NCBI GenBank assembly: GCA_963843605.1
Contig: CAWJLA010000002.1
Span: 310,001-374,000, forward strand
DNA: 64,000 nt
Source of the DNA: FEN-1297 sp963843605
GTDB taxonomy: Bacteria; Bacteroidota; Ignavibacteria; Ignavibacteriales; Ignavibacteriaceae
Reading direction: 5' to 3'
Shown piece after piece: positions 43,631 through 53,137 of this stretch. How positions within the stretch are numbered: the first letter of the stretch is position 1; the number at the start of each line of letters is the position of its first letter. A program made the translations under genes and the position numbers. The notes under the pieces were generated by a model that saw nothing but the letters and a program-made list of their open reading frames with translations, did not search any database and was not told the origin of the DNA.

Positions 43631-44686
43631 TTATTTTGAAGATTTCTTTTCTTTACCGGCGGACTTTTCTTCAACCGGTGCTTTTTCTTCTTTTAACATT
43701 CCGAGTTTCTGCTGTACTTCTTTCCTTAGTTTTTCATAAACCTCAGGCAGTTCAACTAATTTCTGTCTGAACTGTTCGCGGCCCTGGAAACGGTCTTCAT
43801 CGTATGTAAACCATGCCCCGCTCTTTTTAACAATTCCTAAATTAACTGCAAGATCGAGCAGATCACCGGTTTTACTTATGCCTTCGTTGTATAGAATGTC
43901 GAATTCAACTTCTTTAAAAGGCGGAGCAACCTTACTCTTTACAATCTTCACCCTGGTACGGTTGCCGATGACATCCGAACCTTCTTTAATAGCCGCAATC
44001 CTGCGAATATCAAGTCTGACCGATGCATAGAATTTAAGCGCATTACCGCCGGTAGTGGTTTCTGGGTTACCGAACATTACACCGATTTTACTTCTCAACT
44101 GATTAATAAAAATTACCGAAGTTTTTGACTTTGATATTGCCCCGGTCAATTTTCTTAATGCCTGCGACATTAACCTAGCTTGAACCGCCATTGTGGCATC
44201 GCCCATCTCACCTTCGATTTCCGATCTCGGAACAAGTGCAGCAACTGAGTCGATTACAATAATATCAAGGGCGTTACTCCTTACGAGCGTATCGGTTATT
44301 TCAAGAGCCTGTTCGCCATAATCCGGCTGAGACAATAAAAGATTTGATGTATCTACCCCGAGTCTTTTAGCATAGTTTACATCGAGTGCATGTTCCGCGT
44401 CTATAAAAGCCGCAAGCCCGCCTGTTTTTTGCGCTTCGGCAATTATATGAAGACACAGCGTAGTTTTACCGCTGGATTCAGGCCCGTATATTTCAGTAAC
44501 CCTGCCTCTGGGAACTCCGCCGATACCTAAGGCATAATCCAACGAAAGCGCACCGGTTGGAATAGCCTCAACATCACTGATAACACCGTCTCCCAATTTC
44601 ATTATAGAACCTTTACCGTATGCTTTTTCAATTGTGGAAATAGCGTCTTCAATTATTTTTAGTTTTTGCTCTCTATCAGAACTCAT
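43631..44686 (-). CDS. recA: Recombinase RecA
   Basis: This 351-residue RecA has Walker A GPESSGKTTL (about 68-77), the IDSVAALVPRSEIEGEMGD region with Walker B and loop L1, and FINQLRSKIGVMFGNPETTTGG with loop L2. It ends in an acidic/lysine-rich tail. It drives homologous recombination and SOS LexA cleavage. It lies inside a long housekeeping operon (purC to recX). Confidence 0.98.
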   Translation of the reverse strand: MSSDREQKLKIIEDAISTIEKAYGKGSIMKLGDGVISDVEAIPTGALSLDYALGIGGVPRGRVTEIYGPESSGKTTLCLHIIAEAQKTGGLAAFIDAEHALDVNYAKRLGVDTSNLLLSQPDYGEQALEITDTLVRSNALDIIVIDSVAALVPRSEIEGEMGDATMAVQARLMSQALRKLTGAISKSKTSVIFINQLRSKIGVMFGNPETTTGGNALKFYASVRLDIRRIAAIKEGSDVIGNRTRVKIVKSKVAPPFKEVEFDILYNEGISKTGDLLDLAVNLGIVKKSGAWFTYDEDRFQGREQFRQKLVELPEVYEKLRKEVQQKLGMLKEEKAPVEEKSAGKEKKSSK

Positions 44687-44698
44687 TTTGCCTCCGAA

Positions 44699-45247
44699 TC
44701 ATTTTAAATTATAATATTTAATTCCTGTGTATACAGAACCCGATAGCAGTAACTCGCTTTTGTATAAGGCTATTTTTGAAGCTATAAATTTTACCGGCGG
44801 TACATTAAAATTTTCAAAACACTGGATAAATTTCGCTCCTTCGTTCCCCTTGAGCCTTTTTAACGTAAGATGAGGTATAAATTTTCTTTTTTCAGCAGTA
44901 ATGGAAAACTCTTGTAATAAAATATTTAATTTTTCGACAAGTTCAAAAACATTATTTTCAATTTTTAAACCTGCCCACAGAATTTTCGCAGTTTTTCTGT
45001 TGTAAAAGAATCCGAATCCCGTAAGCTCACATTCAAAACTTTTGAAATCGTTTATGAAGTCCAACGAATCCGCGATAACACCTGTCAAATGATTTTGTGT
45101 TTCGCCTATAAATTTCAAAGTGATATGAATTTTATCCGGCTGTTCCCAATTCAGTTTACGGGCTTCGGGATAAGCTTCATCCCTCAAATCAAATATTAAT
45201 TTTTTAATCTCATCCGGAATTAAAAGTGCGATAAATAATCTAGTCAT
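44699..45247 (-). CDS. thpR: RNA 2',3'-cyclic phosphodiesterase
   Basis: This 182-residue 2H phosphoesterase has the two HxTx motifs HITLKFIGET (about 41) and HLTLKRLKG (about 126). It opens 2',3'-cyclic phosphates and was formerly called 2'-5' RNA ligase LigT. Its start overlaps the cinA end by 8 bp and it precedes recA by 12 bp. Confidence 0.92.
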   Translation of the reverse strand: MTRLFIALLIPDEIKKLIFDLRDEAYPEARKLNWEQPDKIHITLKFIGETQNHLTGVIADSLDFINDFKSFECELTGFGFFYNRKTAKILWAGLKIENNVFELVEKLNILLQEFSITAEKRKFIPHLTLKRLKGNEGAKFIQCFENFNVPPVKFIASKIALYKSELLLSGSVYTGIKYYNLK

Positions 45248-46496
45248 CGAACGGAATACCTAAGATGTATCTTCTCACCATCTCAAGCGCAGCTTGAGCC
45301 GTTCGCTGTTTGTTAAGAAGTCTGTCGTCGCCGAAATTGAATTTTTTAGCAGTGCAGACCTTTTCATCGCAAATGCCTATAAAGACTAATCCGATTGGTT
45401 TATCGGTTCCTCCGCCAGTCGGTCCCATTATACCGGTTACCGCCAAACCAATATCAGTTCCGCTAATTGCCTTTACACCTTCGGCCATTTGCCTTGCTAC
45501 CTCAAGACTTACCGCGCCGAATTCCGAAATAGTATCTTCATTTACTTTTAATATCTCAACTTTAGATGAGTTACTGTATGAAATTATTCCGCGCTCAAAA
45601 TATTTACTGCTACCGCTTATATTTGTAATAAGGTCGGAAATATGACCGCCGGTACAAGACTCAGCAACAGAAAGCGTCAAGCTGCGTTCTTCAAGAAGTC
45701 TGCCCACAACTTTTTCAAGAGGTATATCCGTTCTTGAAAATATATAACGTCCTACTTTTCCTCTAATCTTCTGCTCAATTTCAACGAGTTTATTGTTGAT
45801 TTCTTCGTCGTTTTCACCTTTTAAAGTTATCCTTAATTTAACTCCAAGCTGACTCGGTAAAAAAGCCATTTTAGCATCCGCAAGCAGTTCTTTAAGATTA
45901 CCGAGTTTCTCAAACAGGATGGATTCAGGAATTCCTGTAGTAAGAAGGTTAAACTGCCTGTGAATAATCTCCGGCTCCCCGATCAGTTCTATCAGTCTGG
46001 GAATAACGTAGGATTCCATCATTGCTTTCATCTCATACGGAACTCCCGGAAGAACAACAAAAATACTCTTGTCTTTTTCAATCCACATACCCGGTGCGGT
46101 ACCGAGCGGATTCCGAATTGCTTCAGCAATTTTAGGAACAAGCGCCTGATCCTCGTTGACTTTTGTAACTTCAATTTTTCTTTTAGCAAAAAGATTTTTT
46201 ATATCTTCTAGTACCTCGTCATTTTTCACAAGTTCGGTATGAAAGAATTTAACTACGCACATTCTTGTAAGATCGTCGTGGGTAGGTCCTAGTCCCCCAG
46301 TTACGATAACCAGATCATTTGCATCCAGACAAGTTTTAAATTCTTTTAATATTTCTTCTTCCTCATCGGGTATAACGGAAGTTTTACGTACAGATATTTG
46401 GTTTTTAACCAGCAGCTCGCCAATGAAAGCCGCGTTGGTATTTATTGTCTGTCCGATTAAAATTTCATCCCCAATGGTAATTATATGAGCATTCAT
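45240..46496 (-). CDS. cinA: CinA-family protein (NMN deamidase)
   Basis: This 418-residue protein has two domains: an N-terminal MoCF-like COG1058 domain (IITIGDEILIGQTINTNAAFIGELL; VTGGLGPTHDDLTR) and a C-terminal PncC/CinA domain (LTLSVAESCTGGHISDLITNISGSS; GIMGPTGGGTDKPIGLVFIGI) that deamidates NMN. Proteins of this layout recycle pyridine nucleotides. Clustering with recA is long known in other bacteria. Confidence 0.95.
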   Translation of the reverse strand: MNAHIITIGDEILIGQTINTNAAFIGELLVKNQISVRKTSVIPDEEEEILKEFKTCLDANDLVIVTGGLGPTHDDLTRMCVVKFFHTELVKNDEVLEDIKNLFAKRKIEVTKVNEDQALVPKIAEAIRNPLGTAPGMWIEKDKSIFVVLPGVPYEMKAMMESYVIPRLIELIGEPEIIHRQFNLLTTGIPESILFEKLGNLKELLADAKMAFLPSQLGVKLRITLKGENDEEINNKLVEIEQKIRGKVGRYIFSRTDIPLEKVVGRLLEERSLTLSVAESCTGGHISDLITNISGSSKYFERGIISYSNSSKVEILKVNEDTISEFGAVSLEVARQMAEGVKAISGTDIGLAVTGIMGPTGGGTDKPIGLVFIGICDEKVCTAKKFNFGDDRLLNKQRTAQAALEMVRRYILGIPFDD

Positions 46497-46519
46497 TCCA
46501 ATCTCTAAAAATTTATAGA

Positions 46520-46975
46520 CTATAACTTAACAATAATCAAAATCAGGTGCATAGCTAAAAGCGAATAAAACCCCGCAACAACATCATCCATCATAATTCC
46601 CAATCCTCCGTGTAATTCTTCCAATTGCCTTGCCGGAGGAGGTTTAATAATATCGGCGATCCGCCATAAAAGAAAAGCGATTAAACCAATTATTAATGAT
46701 TTCGGTAAATAAAGTAAGGAAATCCACATTCCAACCATTTCATCGATAGTACATTCGGCAGGATCTTTACCGTACACTTTTTCGAACTTATTACCGACAT
46801 AAATTCCATAGAAAGTAAAAATAATAATTGCGGAAATTAATACAACAGGTTTTTCAAAACCGGGCACAAAATATATTAATAAAGCCGCCAGACTTCCGAA
46901 AGTACCGGATGCAAACGGAATATACCCGGTAAAGAATCCGGATCCCAGTAGTCTTTCTAAAAAATTAATTTTCAC
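46520..46975 (-). CDS. pgpA: Phosphatidylglycerophosphatase A
   Basis: This 151-residue membrane enzyme has TGYIPFASGTFGSLAAL, the acidic DPAECTIDEMVGMWI and GGLGIMMDDVVAGFYSLL, the PgpA active-site segments, with three or four helices. It dephosphorylates phosphatidylglycerophosphate, directly following the enzyme (pgsA) that makes it. Overlaps pgsA by 11 bp. Confidence 0.93.
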   Translation of the reverse strand: MKINFLERLLGSGFFTGYIPFASGTFGSLAALLIYFVPGFEKPVVLISAIIIFTFYGIYVGNKFEKVYGKDPAECTIDEMVGMWISLLYLPKSLIIGLIAFLLWRIADIIKPPPARQLEELHGGLGIMMDDVVAGFYSLLAMHLILIIVKL

Positions 46976-47561
46976 GGCTAAATAACGAAATTATTAAGTG
47001 CCTGTTTTTAAATAAATAAGTTACCCCAGAATGAAAAGTTATTGCAGTAATAAAAAGCATTGTAAAATAGATAAAGTTCCGGTCCATTAGAAAATTAAAG
47101 ATTTTCTCATTACCCAGGTAAATCTGCGAAGTATTTATACCTACATAGACTATCATTAAATAATAAAGGAAAGCCATTTGAATAAAAGTCTTCCATTTTG
47201 CGTAATAACTGGTGGGGAAAGAATGGCCTTTATAATCGGCATAAACTCTGAGTCCGGTAATTACAAAATCCCTAAAGATAATAATGATGACCATCCATAG
47301 CGGGACTATATTTAAAATGACAAAGCCGAAAAAAGCCCCGCTGGTCAAGATTTTATCCGCGAGAGGGTCCCAGAATTTTCCCCAAGTAGTAATGTAGTTA
47401 AACTTCCTTGCAAGCCATCCGTCATACCAATCAGTCAAAGCGGCAATTATATAAACCGCTAAAGAGATCTGTTTAAGTAAAGGATCACTCGACAGAAAAA
47501 GGATTAAGAACACGGGTGTTAAAATAATTCTTAAAACAGTAAGCTGATTTGGAAGTACCAT
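46965..47561 (-). CDS. pgsA: CDP-diacylglycerol-glycerol-3-phosphate phosphatidyltransferase
   Basis: This 198-residue CDP-alcohol phosphotransferase has DWYDGWLARKFN...GKFWDPLADKI, which carries the DGxxAR...GxxxDxxxD catalytic signature (about residues 43-68). It has about five membrane helices. It makes phosphatidylglycerophosphate at the inner membrane. It is coupled to pgpA downstream. Confidence 0.94.
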   Translation of the reverse strand: MVLPNQLTVLRIILTPVFLILFLSSDPLLKQISLAVYIIAALTDWYDGWLARKFNYITTWGKFWDPLADKILTSGAFFGFVILNIVPLWMVIIIIFRDFVITGLRVYADYKGHSFPTSYYAKWKTFIQMAFLYYLMIVYVGINTSQIYLGNEKIFNFLMDRNFIYFTMLFITAITFHSGVTYLFKNRHLIISLFSREN

Positions 47562-47583
47562 AGTTTAATTAAAGGAAGATAAA

Positions 47584-47877
47584 TTATTTATTTGAAAGAG
47601 ATCTTAAATAAGGGAACTCGTATATACCGGTGCTATGCCCGTCTTTCCAAAAAACGGAGATTGCATAATTTCCAACCTCGGCTATCTTAGTTATACTTAA
47701 TTGATCGCTAAAATAAAGAGGTATAAAATTTTTACTTTGTTCGTCCCTGATTGAAGAACAAGTAGCGCAAGGACAGTACCGCCTCAGTGTCTGAACAGTA
47801 ATAGTAGAATCCGCCCCGTCGTCCCATTTTATAAAAAGAGATTCTTTCTTAATAATTTTAATAAGAACAGGTTTCAT
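47584..47877 (-). CDS. DUF971 protein
   Basis: This 97-residue protein has LFIKWDDGADSTITVQTLRRYCPCATC and VGNYAISVFWKDGHSTGIYEFPYLR, the DUF971 pattern also found as the N-terminal domain of gamma-butyrobetaine hydroxylases and in some Mrp/ApbC proteins. The CxC-xxC cysteines suggest metal or Fe-S handling. It directly abuts the purC stop. Confidence 0.85.
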   Translation of the reverse strand: MKPVLIKIIKKESLFIKWDDGADSTITVQTLRRYCPCATCSSIRDEQSKNFIPLYFSDQLSITKIAEVGNYAISVFWKDGHSTGIYEFPYLRSLSNK

Positions 47878-48774
47878 TTAAAGAATTTTTTCCCCGGTTA
47901 ATTTAGTCAGAACTTCGAGGTATTTTTCGCTTGTTCTGGCAATTATCTCTTCCGGTAATTCCGGAGGCGGGGGCTGTTTATTGAAATTAATTGATAAAAG
48001 GTAGTCTCTTACGAATTGTTTATCATAGCTTTCCTGCGCTCTGCCTTTAGTGTATTTTTCCAGCGGCCAGAACCTTGAAGAATCGGGAGTTAGCACCTCA
48101 TCCACCAGAATTATCTCATTATTGTAAAAGCCGAATTCCAGTTTTGTATCGGCGATTATTATTCCTTTACTTAAAGCAAAATCTGCCGCCGCTTTATATA
48201 TTTTTAGAGTAGCATTTTTTATTTTTTCAACCGCAGTCTTATCGGCAATTTTTTCGGCTTCCTCGACGGATATATTTTCATCATGCAGTCCGATTTCGGC
48301 TTTTGTAGAAGGAGTAAAAATTGGTTCGGGTAATTTTTCGGATTCAACTAATCCCGCAGGCAGTTGTATACCCGATATTTTTCCTGTTTTTTTGTAATCG
48401 TTCCAGCCGGAACCTGAAATATAACCTCTTACAATGCATTCAATAGGAATTACTTCAGCTTTTTTTACAAGCATTGATCTTCCCTCAAGATCTTCGGCAT
48501 ACTGCCGGCATTCTTTCGGAAAATCTTTGACGTTGGTGCTTACGAGATGATTAGGAATTAAGTCCTGAGAAAAATCAAACCATAATTTTGAAATTTTTGT
48601 TAATACCTCTCCTTTATGAGGAATTCCCTGAGCCATTATTACATCAAAAGCAGAGAGCCTGTCAGTTGAGACAATTAAATAGTGATCCCCTACATCATAA
48701 ATATCTCTAACCTTACCTTTTTTAACAAGGTTCATGTTAGGAAAATTAGTCTGGAGTATTATTTTTTTATTCAT
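47878..48774 (-). CDS. purC: SAICAR synthetase
   Basis: This 298-residue phosphoribosylaminoimidazole-succinocarboxamide synthase of purine synthesis has GKVRDIYDVGDHYLIVSTDRLSAFDV (about 18-43), the family motif VECIVRGYISGSGW-like IPIECIVRGYISGSGW, and LVDEVLTPDSSRFWP. The longer, roughly 300-residue form, as in yeast and many Bacteroidota. First gene of the purC-to-recX run. Confidence 0.97.
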   Translation of the reverse strand: MNKKIILQTNFPNMNLVKKGKVRDIYDVGDHYLIVSTDRLSAFDVIMAQGIPHKGEVLTKISKLWFDFSQDLIPNHLVSTNVKDFPKECRQYAEDLEGRSMLVKKAEVIPIECIVRGYISGSGWNDYKKTGKISGIQLPAGLVESEKLPEPIFTPSTKAEIGLHDENISVEEAEKIADKTAVEKIKNATLKIYKAAADFALSKGIIIADTKLEFGFYNNEIILVDEVLTPDSSRFWPLEKYTKGRAQESYDKQFVRDYLLSINFNKQPPPPELPEEIIARTSEKYLEVLTKLTGEKIL

Positions 48775-49086
48775 AGTCTTATTGCAGTCTTTAACAAATA
48801 GTTTATTAATTCATGCTTTAAGCGTATAACACTTAAAAATTTGTTCCTAAATATAATACAACACAGCTTAGAATTAAAGAAACTTCATGAATAATTACGC
48901 ATAATTTGTTAAGCATTACTGAAATCACAAGTATTTTATACCGGTAATTATTACCTCTTTTTCTTAAAAATAAGAGAACCATGGAAGAAATGATTAATAA
49001 TGCGCAATTTTCATCTATGTTTTATGGTATAAAAATTGTTATCTAAAGGTAAGCTAATGAAATCATATAAACATTAGGGTGAGAAT
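48775..49086. other. Intergenic region between divergent purC and a small gene
   Basis: This 312-bp AT-rich spacer holds the promoters for the purC operon and the small plus-strand gene. No specific element recognised. Confidence 0.4.
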
Positions 49087-49293
49087 ATGCTATCTTTTTT
49101 ATTGATATATTTGAGCATTTCAGTAATTGCAGGATCATTATTGATATACTTTATTGTAACCTCACCCGAAGGATGGGAAGATAAAGAAGGTTTCCACTAT
49201 ATAAAACCTGAAAAAAACTTTGTCAAAGCAATGAAATTTTCGGACAATGTAGTAGACACAAGAAAAACGACCAAAATTCTCGGTCATTCATAA
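49087..49293 (+). CDS. Small membrane-anchored hypothetical protein
   Basis: This 68-residue protein has one N-terminal membrane helix (LLIYLSISVIAGSLLIYFIV, about 5-24) and a charged tail. GGGTGAG lies about 5 nt before the ATG. No family recognised. Convergent with the STAS gene and about 18 bp from its end. Confidence 0.5.
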   Translation: MLSFLLIYLSISVIAGSLLIYFIVTSPEGWEDKEGFHYIKPEKNFVKAMKFSDNVVDTRKTTKILGHS

Positions 49294-49310
49294 AACTAAT
49301 TCTTTAGTTT

Positions 49311-49721
49311 TTAATACGAATAAAAGGGATTTATTGAAGAATTTCTTTCAAACGGGATGAATTTTTCAGGGGAGGCTTTACTTACTTTATCGAAACTTTT
49401 CATGGCATCTTTTTTATCGTCATAAATATCAAAAATCCGGAATGAATTAAGAGAGCCAATATTCATTTCTGTTACCGAAGGTTTGATTAACTTTATATTC
49501 CCCTCTTTTGCCACTAATTTCCTCAATGAAAAAATAATCGCACCAATAAATACGGAATCAATATATTTGCAGTTGCTTAAATCTACCACTAAATTTTTTC
49601 CCCCCTGCTCAATATCTAATTCCAGAATATTTTGGAAATCTTTTGCTTCCATAAATGAGGCCCGTTCAAGATTAACGGAAATCACATGAATATCTTCAAT
49701 ATTTTCTCTTAAATAATCCAT
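49311..49721 (-). CDS. STAS-domain protein (anti-sigma factor antagonist-like)
   Basis: This 136-residue STAS fold has VISVNLERASFMEAKDFQNIL, then LVVDLSNCKYIDSVFIGAIIFSLRKLV, where the usual DSTG/DSSG phospho-serine site appears as DSVF with the Ser kept. It may sense phosphorylation in a partner-switch pathway; no kinase or phosphatase is adjacent. Confidence 0.75.
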   Translation of the reverse strand: MDYLRENIEDIHVISVNLERASFMEAKDFQNILELDIEQGGKNLVVDLSNCKYIDSVFIGAIIFSLRKLVAKEGNIKLIKPSVTEMNIGSLNSFRIFDIYDDKKDAMKSFDKVSKASPEKFIPFERNSSINPFYSY

Positions 49722-49977
49722 TTACCCTAAATTTATTAAGCAATTACGAATATTCCAAATATCATTCCGCAACTTGTTATATTTTATTTTTCATAATTTA
49801 CAAATATAATCTCTAATTTCCGGAATAAATACGTTAAAAACAGTATACAAGTTATTTACTGTAAATTATTATCGGAAATTATTTGTATAAATTTAGACAC
49901 TTAGTTAATATTAGTCACCATTTTGTATTTTCCGGAGTGAGCTGTAATAAAATAGAATATACCCGAAAAAATAATTT

Positions 49978-50355
49978 TCATGAAAAATGAGTAACGTTTA
50001 TATCGTTTATTTTTTTAACTAATTCGGATTCATCGAAGGGCTTGACTATATATCCGTAAGGCGAAACCTCGTATGCATTTGAAACTGCGCGGTTGTCTGA
50101 AAAAGAAGAGATGAAAATGACCGGGATATTCTGAACTTTTCTAATTGCATCTGCGGCTTGAATTCCGTTTATTCCTCTGCCTAGCATTACATCCATCAAA
50201 ATGACATCAGGTTTTAATTCTTTTGCTTTTTGAATGGCGGCATCCCCTGTTCCCACTATCGCGCTTATATGATAACCCGATCTTTTTAGAATTTCTTTAA
50301 TATCGAGAGCAATAATGGCTTCATCCTCAACAATCATTATATCCAAAACATGCAT
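49978..50355 (-). CDS. Stand-alone response regulator receiver
   Basis: This 125-residue CheY-like protein is only a receiver domain: acidic pair IVEDEAI (about 8-10), phospho-acceptor Asp in VILMDVML (about 55), Thr/Ser region FISSFSD and Lys in YIVKPFDE (about 106). No output domain and no neighbouring kinase. An inverted repeat (GGTTTAAC-N8-GTTAAACC) lies about 10 bp upstream of its start. Confidence 0.9.
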   Translation of the reverse strand: MHVLDIMIVEDEAIIALDIKEILKRSGYHISAIVGTGDAAIQKAKELKPDVILMDVMLGRGINGIQAADAIRKVQNIPVIFISSFSDNRAVSNAYEVSPYGYIVKPFDESELVKKINDINVTHFS

Positions 50356-50364
50356 AAAATATCC

Positions 50365-50388
50365 GGTTTAACGAATCAAAGTTAAACC
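50365..50388. promoter_or_regulatory. Perfect inverted repeat upstream of the response regulator
   Basis: GGTTTAAC, 8 nt, GTTAAACC is a perfect 8-bp inverted repeat 10 bp upstream of the response-regulator start. It resembles the repeat at 21200-21222 (GGTTTAA...TTAAACC). Possible operator or a leader-RNA hairpin. Confidence 0.35.
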
Positions 50389-50522
50389 CGAAATGGCATA
50401 TTTTATGTGATTATTTACACCAAAATGCATATTACTGCCTCACCTATGTCTTATAGCAAAACAAGAATAATATAAGCATAATAATTGAGCGCCAGCCGTA
50501 TTTTTATAACCGCCTTAAACAT

Positions 50523-50792
50523 TCATATATTTCCGTTTGTTTTTAGTATCCCGTATTTTGAAATGAAATCGGTAAGCAATTCTCGCTTATGATCCGAATA
50601 AATATTTTCGAATTCTATCAGCAATTCTTGTTCGTTTTTATCCGTACATATTCCAAGATTTTCGAAAACCAAATCCTTCAATGAAGCTACCGTAGCCTGC
50701 AGTGAAATAACCCTGGAAAACAAATCAAAAACGGCTTTACTGGGTTCTGCCTGAAAATTAAAATTTTCAAGCAGTTCTTTGAATTCGGGCAT
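50523..50792 (-). CDS. Small hypothetical protein
   Basis: This 89-residue, probably all-helical soluble protein (FKELLENFNFQAEPSKAVFD; RVISLQATVASLKDLVFENL) has a strong SD (AGGAGG) before its ATG. No family recognised. It stands between the response regulator and a zinc-ribbon microprotein, all on the minus strand. Confidence 0.55.
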   Translation of the reverse strand: MPEFKELLENFNFQAEPSKAVFDLFSRVISLQATVASLKDLVFENLGICTDKNEQELLIEFENIYSDHKRELLTDFISKYGILKTNGNI

Positions 50793-50934
50793 TTTAACCT
50801 CCTGGATAAATTTTGAATAAATTCGAATTTAAGTAAATGTTCAAGATAATAGAAAGATTGTAAAAATTATCGCATAGAATATGTGAGAAAAAGTACTTAA
50901 GCGGTATTCTTAGGCATGCATATACTGCGGGATG

Positions 50935-51099
50935 TCATAACTGCGTTATTATTAAAAATATTATAAAAATAATTATCAAAGCAAGCACCAGATATTTAAA
51001 TATTTTACCTTCAGGAGGAAATTCGTAACCGCAAACCGGGCATATTTCTTCTTTGTAATCAATTTCCATTGCACATGACGGACATTCTTTTTTTTTCAA
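50935..51099 (-). CDS. Zinc-ribbon membrane microprotein
   Basis: This 54-residue ORF starts at TTG with SD AGAGGA 8 nt upstream. It has a CxxC...CxxC zinc ribbon (ECPSCAMEI...ICPVCGYEF, residues 6-25) and then one hydrophobic helix (about 36-52; YLVLALIIIFIIFLIIT). The arrangement (short zinc ribbon then C-terminal membrane anchor) is common in small uncharacterised bacterial proteins. It lies downstream of citrate synthase on the same strand. Confidence 0.6.
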   Translation of the reverse strand: MKKKECPSCAMEIDYKEEICPVCGYEFPPEGKIFKYLVLALIIIFIIFLIITQL

Positions 51100-51212
51100 A
51101 AGATTATTCCTCTAAACAAAATTAAATTAATCTTTTCATTAAAATATAATATTAATTAACTACAGGGGAAGTTTTAGGGGGTTGATGCGAAGCATAAATC
51201 ATGTTCATAATA

Positions 51213-51240
51213 AGCATGCGGCAAGCCGGTGCCGCATGCT
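51213..51240 (-). terminator. Hairpin after citrate synthase
   Basis: A perfect 11-bp stem (AGCATGCGGCA / TGCCGCATGCT) with a 6-nt loop lies 13 bp past the citrate synthase stop. The following T-tract on the minus strand is weak (TTATTATG), so it may be only a partial terminator or an mRNA 3'-end stabiliser. Confidence 0.55.
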
Positions 51241-51253
51241 TTACCTTTGGGAA

Positions 51254-52552
51254 TTATCTTTTCGTCATCGGGATATAACTTTGTTTTGTGTTTCCGATAT
51301 AAATTTGACGCGGACGATATATTCTTGCGCCCGGAGTTTCTCTCATTTCTTTCCATTGAGCAATCCAGCCCGGTAACCGACCTAAAGCAAACATTACAGT
51401 AAACATATTGGTAGGTATACCCATTGCTCTGTAAATTATACCGCTGTAGAAATCAACATTAGGATATAATTTTCTTTCAATAAAGAATGAATCCTTAAGC
51501 GCAATTTCTTCAAGATTCTTGGCAATATCCAGCAGCGGATCATTAACACCTAGTTTATCAAGAACCTGATCTGCAGATGCTTTAAGAATCCTTGCACGAG
51601 GGTCAAAATTTTTATAAACCCTGTGCCCGAATCCCATCAGTTTAAATCTGGATTCCTTATCCTTTGCCATATTAATATACTTTTTATAATCCCCTCCGTC
51701 ATCTCTAATTCTTTCGAGCATTCCGATAACCTGCTGATTAGCGCCGCCGTGTAAAGGACCCCATAAGGCGCATATTCCGGCAGAGATTGAAGCAAACAGA
51801 TTTGCTTCGCTGCTTCCTACCATTCGTACCGTAGAGGTGCTGCAATTCTGCTCATGATCTGCATGAAGAATTAATAAAAGGTCCAGTGCTTTTTCCAGTT
51901 CATTTGGAACTTCATAGGACTCAGATGGAACTGCAAACATCATATGAAGCATATCGGCACTGTAGCTGATATCGTTTCTTGGGTAAACATAAGGCTGCCC
52001 GATAGATTTTTTGTAAGAAAAAGCAGCTATTGTTTTTAGTTTTGCGAGAAGACGAATAATATTCAATTCAATATCTGCATTATAACCGGCTTCAGGATAG
52101 AATGCGGATAATGAACTGACCATTGAAGAAAGTATACCCATCGGATGAGCCGTCGGCGGGAATCCTTCAAAAAATTTTTTCATATCCTCATGAATTAAAC
52201 TATGATGTGTCAGAAGAAACTGAAATCTTTCCATTTCAGCTTTAGTAGGTAAGTGCCCGAATATCAAAAGGAAACTCACTTCGATGAAATTCGATTTATC
52301 TGCAAGTTCCTCGATAGGATACCCTCTATATCTCAGTATGCCTTTTTCGCCGTCTATAAACGTAATTGAACTTTGGCAGGAGCCCGTGTTGCCGTAACCG
52401 CTGTCCGAAGTTATTGCACCGCTTTTGCTTCTTAATTGAGATATATCGATTCCTACTTCACCTTCGGATCCGATTACCACAGGTAGGTCATACTCCTTGT
52501 CCTGGAGTAGTAGTTTTGCCGAATCGGTTAATGTTGTTTTTTCGTTATTCAT
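51254..52552 (-). CDS. gltA: Citrate synthase
   Basis: This 432-residue enzyme is the first of the TCA cycle. Conserved catalytic segments are ILHADHEQNCSTSTVR (about His 275), LWGPLHGGANQQVIGML (His about 315) and MGFGHRVYKNFDPRA, with the Asp in PNVDFYSGIIYRAMGI. The length and N-terminal extension match the hexameric type II bacterial enzymes. Upstream is a 585-bp region without genes. Confidence 0.97.
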   Translation of the reverse strand: MNNEKTTLTDSAKLLLQDKEYDLPVVIGSEGEVGIDISQLRSKSGAITSDSGYGNTGSCQSSITFIDGEKGILRYRGYPIEELADKSNFIEVSFLLIFGHLPTKAEMERFQFLLTHHSLIHEDMKKFFEGFPPTAHPMGILSSMVSSLSAFYPEAGYNADIELNIIRLLAKLKTIAAFSYKKSIGQPYVYPRNDISYSADMLHMMFAVPSESYEVPNELEKALDLLLILHADHEQNCSTSTVRMVGSSEANLFASISAGICALWGPLHGGANQQVIGMLERIRDDGGDYKKYINMAKDKESRFKLMGFGHRVYKNFDPRARILKASADQVLDKLGVNDPLLDIAKNLEEIALKDSFFIERKLYPNVDFYSGIIYRAMGIPTNMFTVMFALGRLPGWIAQWKEMRETPGARIYRPRQIYIGNTKQSYIPMTKR

Positions 52553-53137
52553 TCCGATCCCCTCTGTTAAGATGTTAAAGAAATAATGTTAATTTAATTT
52601 TTAAGATGATTGCTTCATTTTGCAAAACAACCATTCAATTCCCACCTTATCTTTTCATTTTATTTTTACTTTCCGACCTCCAAGCTAATATTTTTAAAAT
52701 TGAATAATTTTGTATAGAATTTAAACACAACCGATATAACTTTCAATGAATTTATTTGAAGTTAGTTTATTAAATATCCTTTCAAAAACTCTACTTTGCT
52801 TAATCTAACCACTTTTGTACGAATTTTCACTAAATTCCTAACATTCTATGAATAGTTATGCATTAATTAAGTGTTGATTATCTAATCATTTTATATATAT
52901 TTTTTCCATTTATAGGAAAATTATAACTAATCTTGAGAATAATTTACCCAGGAAAGGTTTTAAATTTATGCGCAACACCGCTCGTAGAAAATTTATTAAA
53001 CATTAGCCCCGAATTATTTTCAATATTTATGTATATGAATTATAGAAGGCCATTAACATAGCGGGAAAGGCATAAAGCCGGAAACTGTATTTACAACTAA
53101 AATATTTGAGATGGATTAAAAAGCCCCGAAGATTAAC
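52553..53137. other. Gene-poor spacer upstream of citrate synthase
   Basis: 585 bp between gltA and hpnE, both on the minus strand. Very AT-rich, with no ORF of convincing length, no tRNA and no strong hairpin. It must hold the gltA promoter and the hpnE 3' end. Confidence 0.45.
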
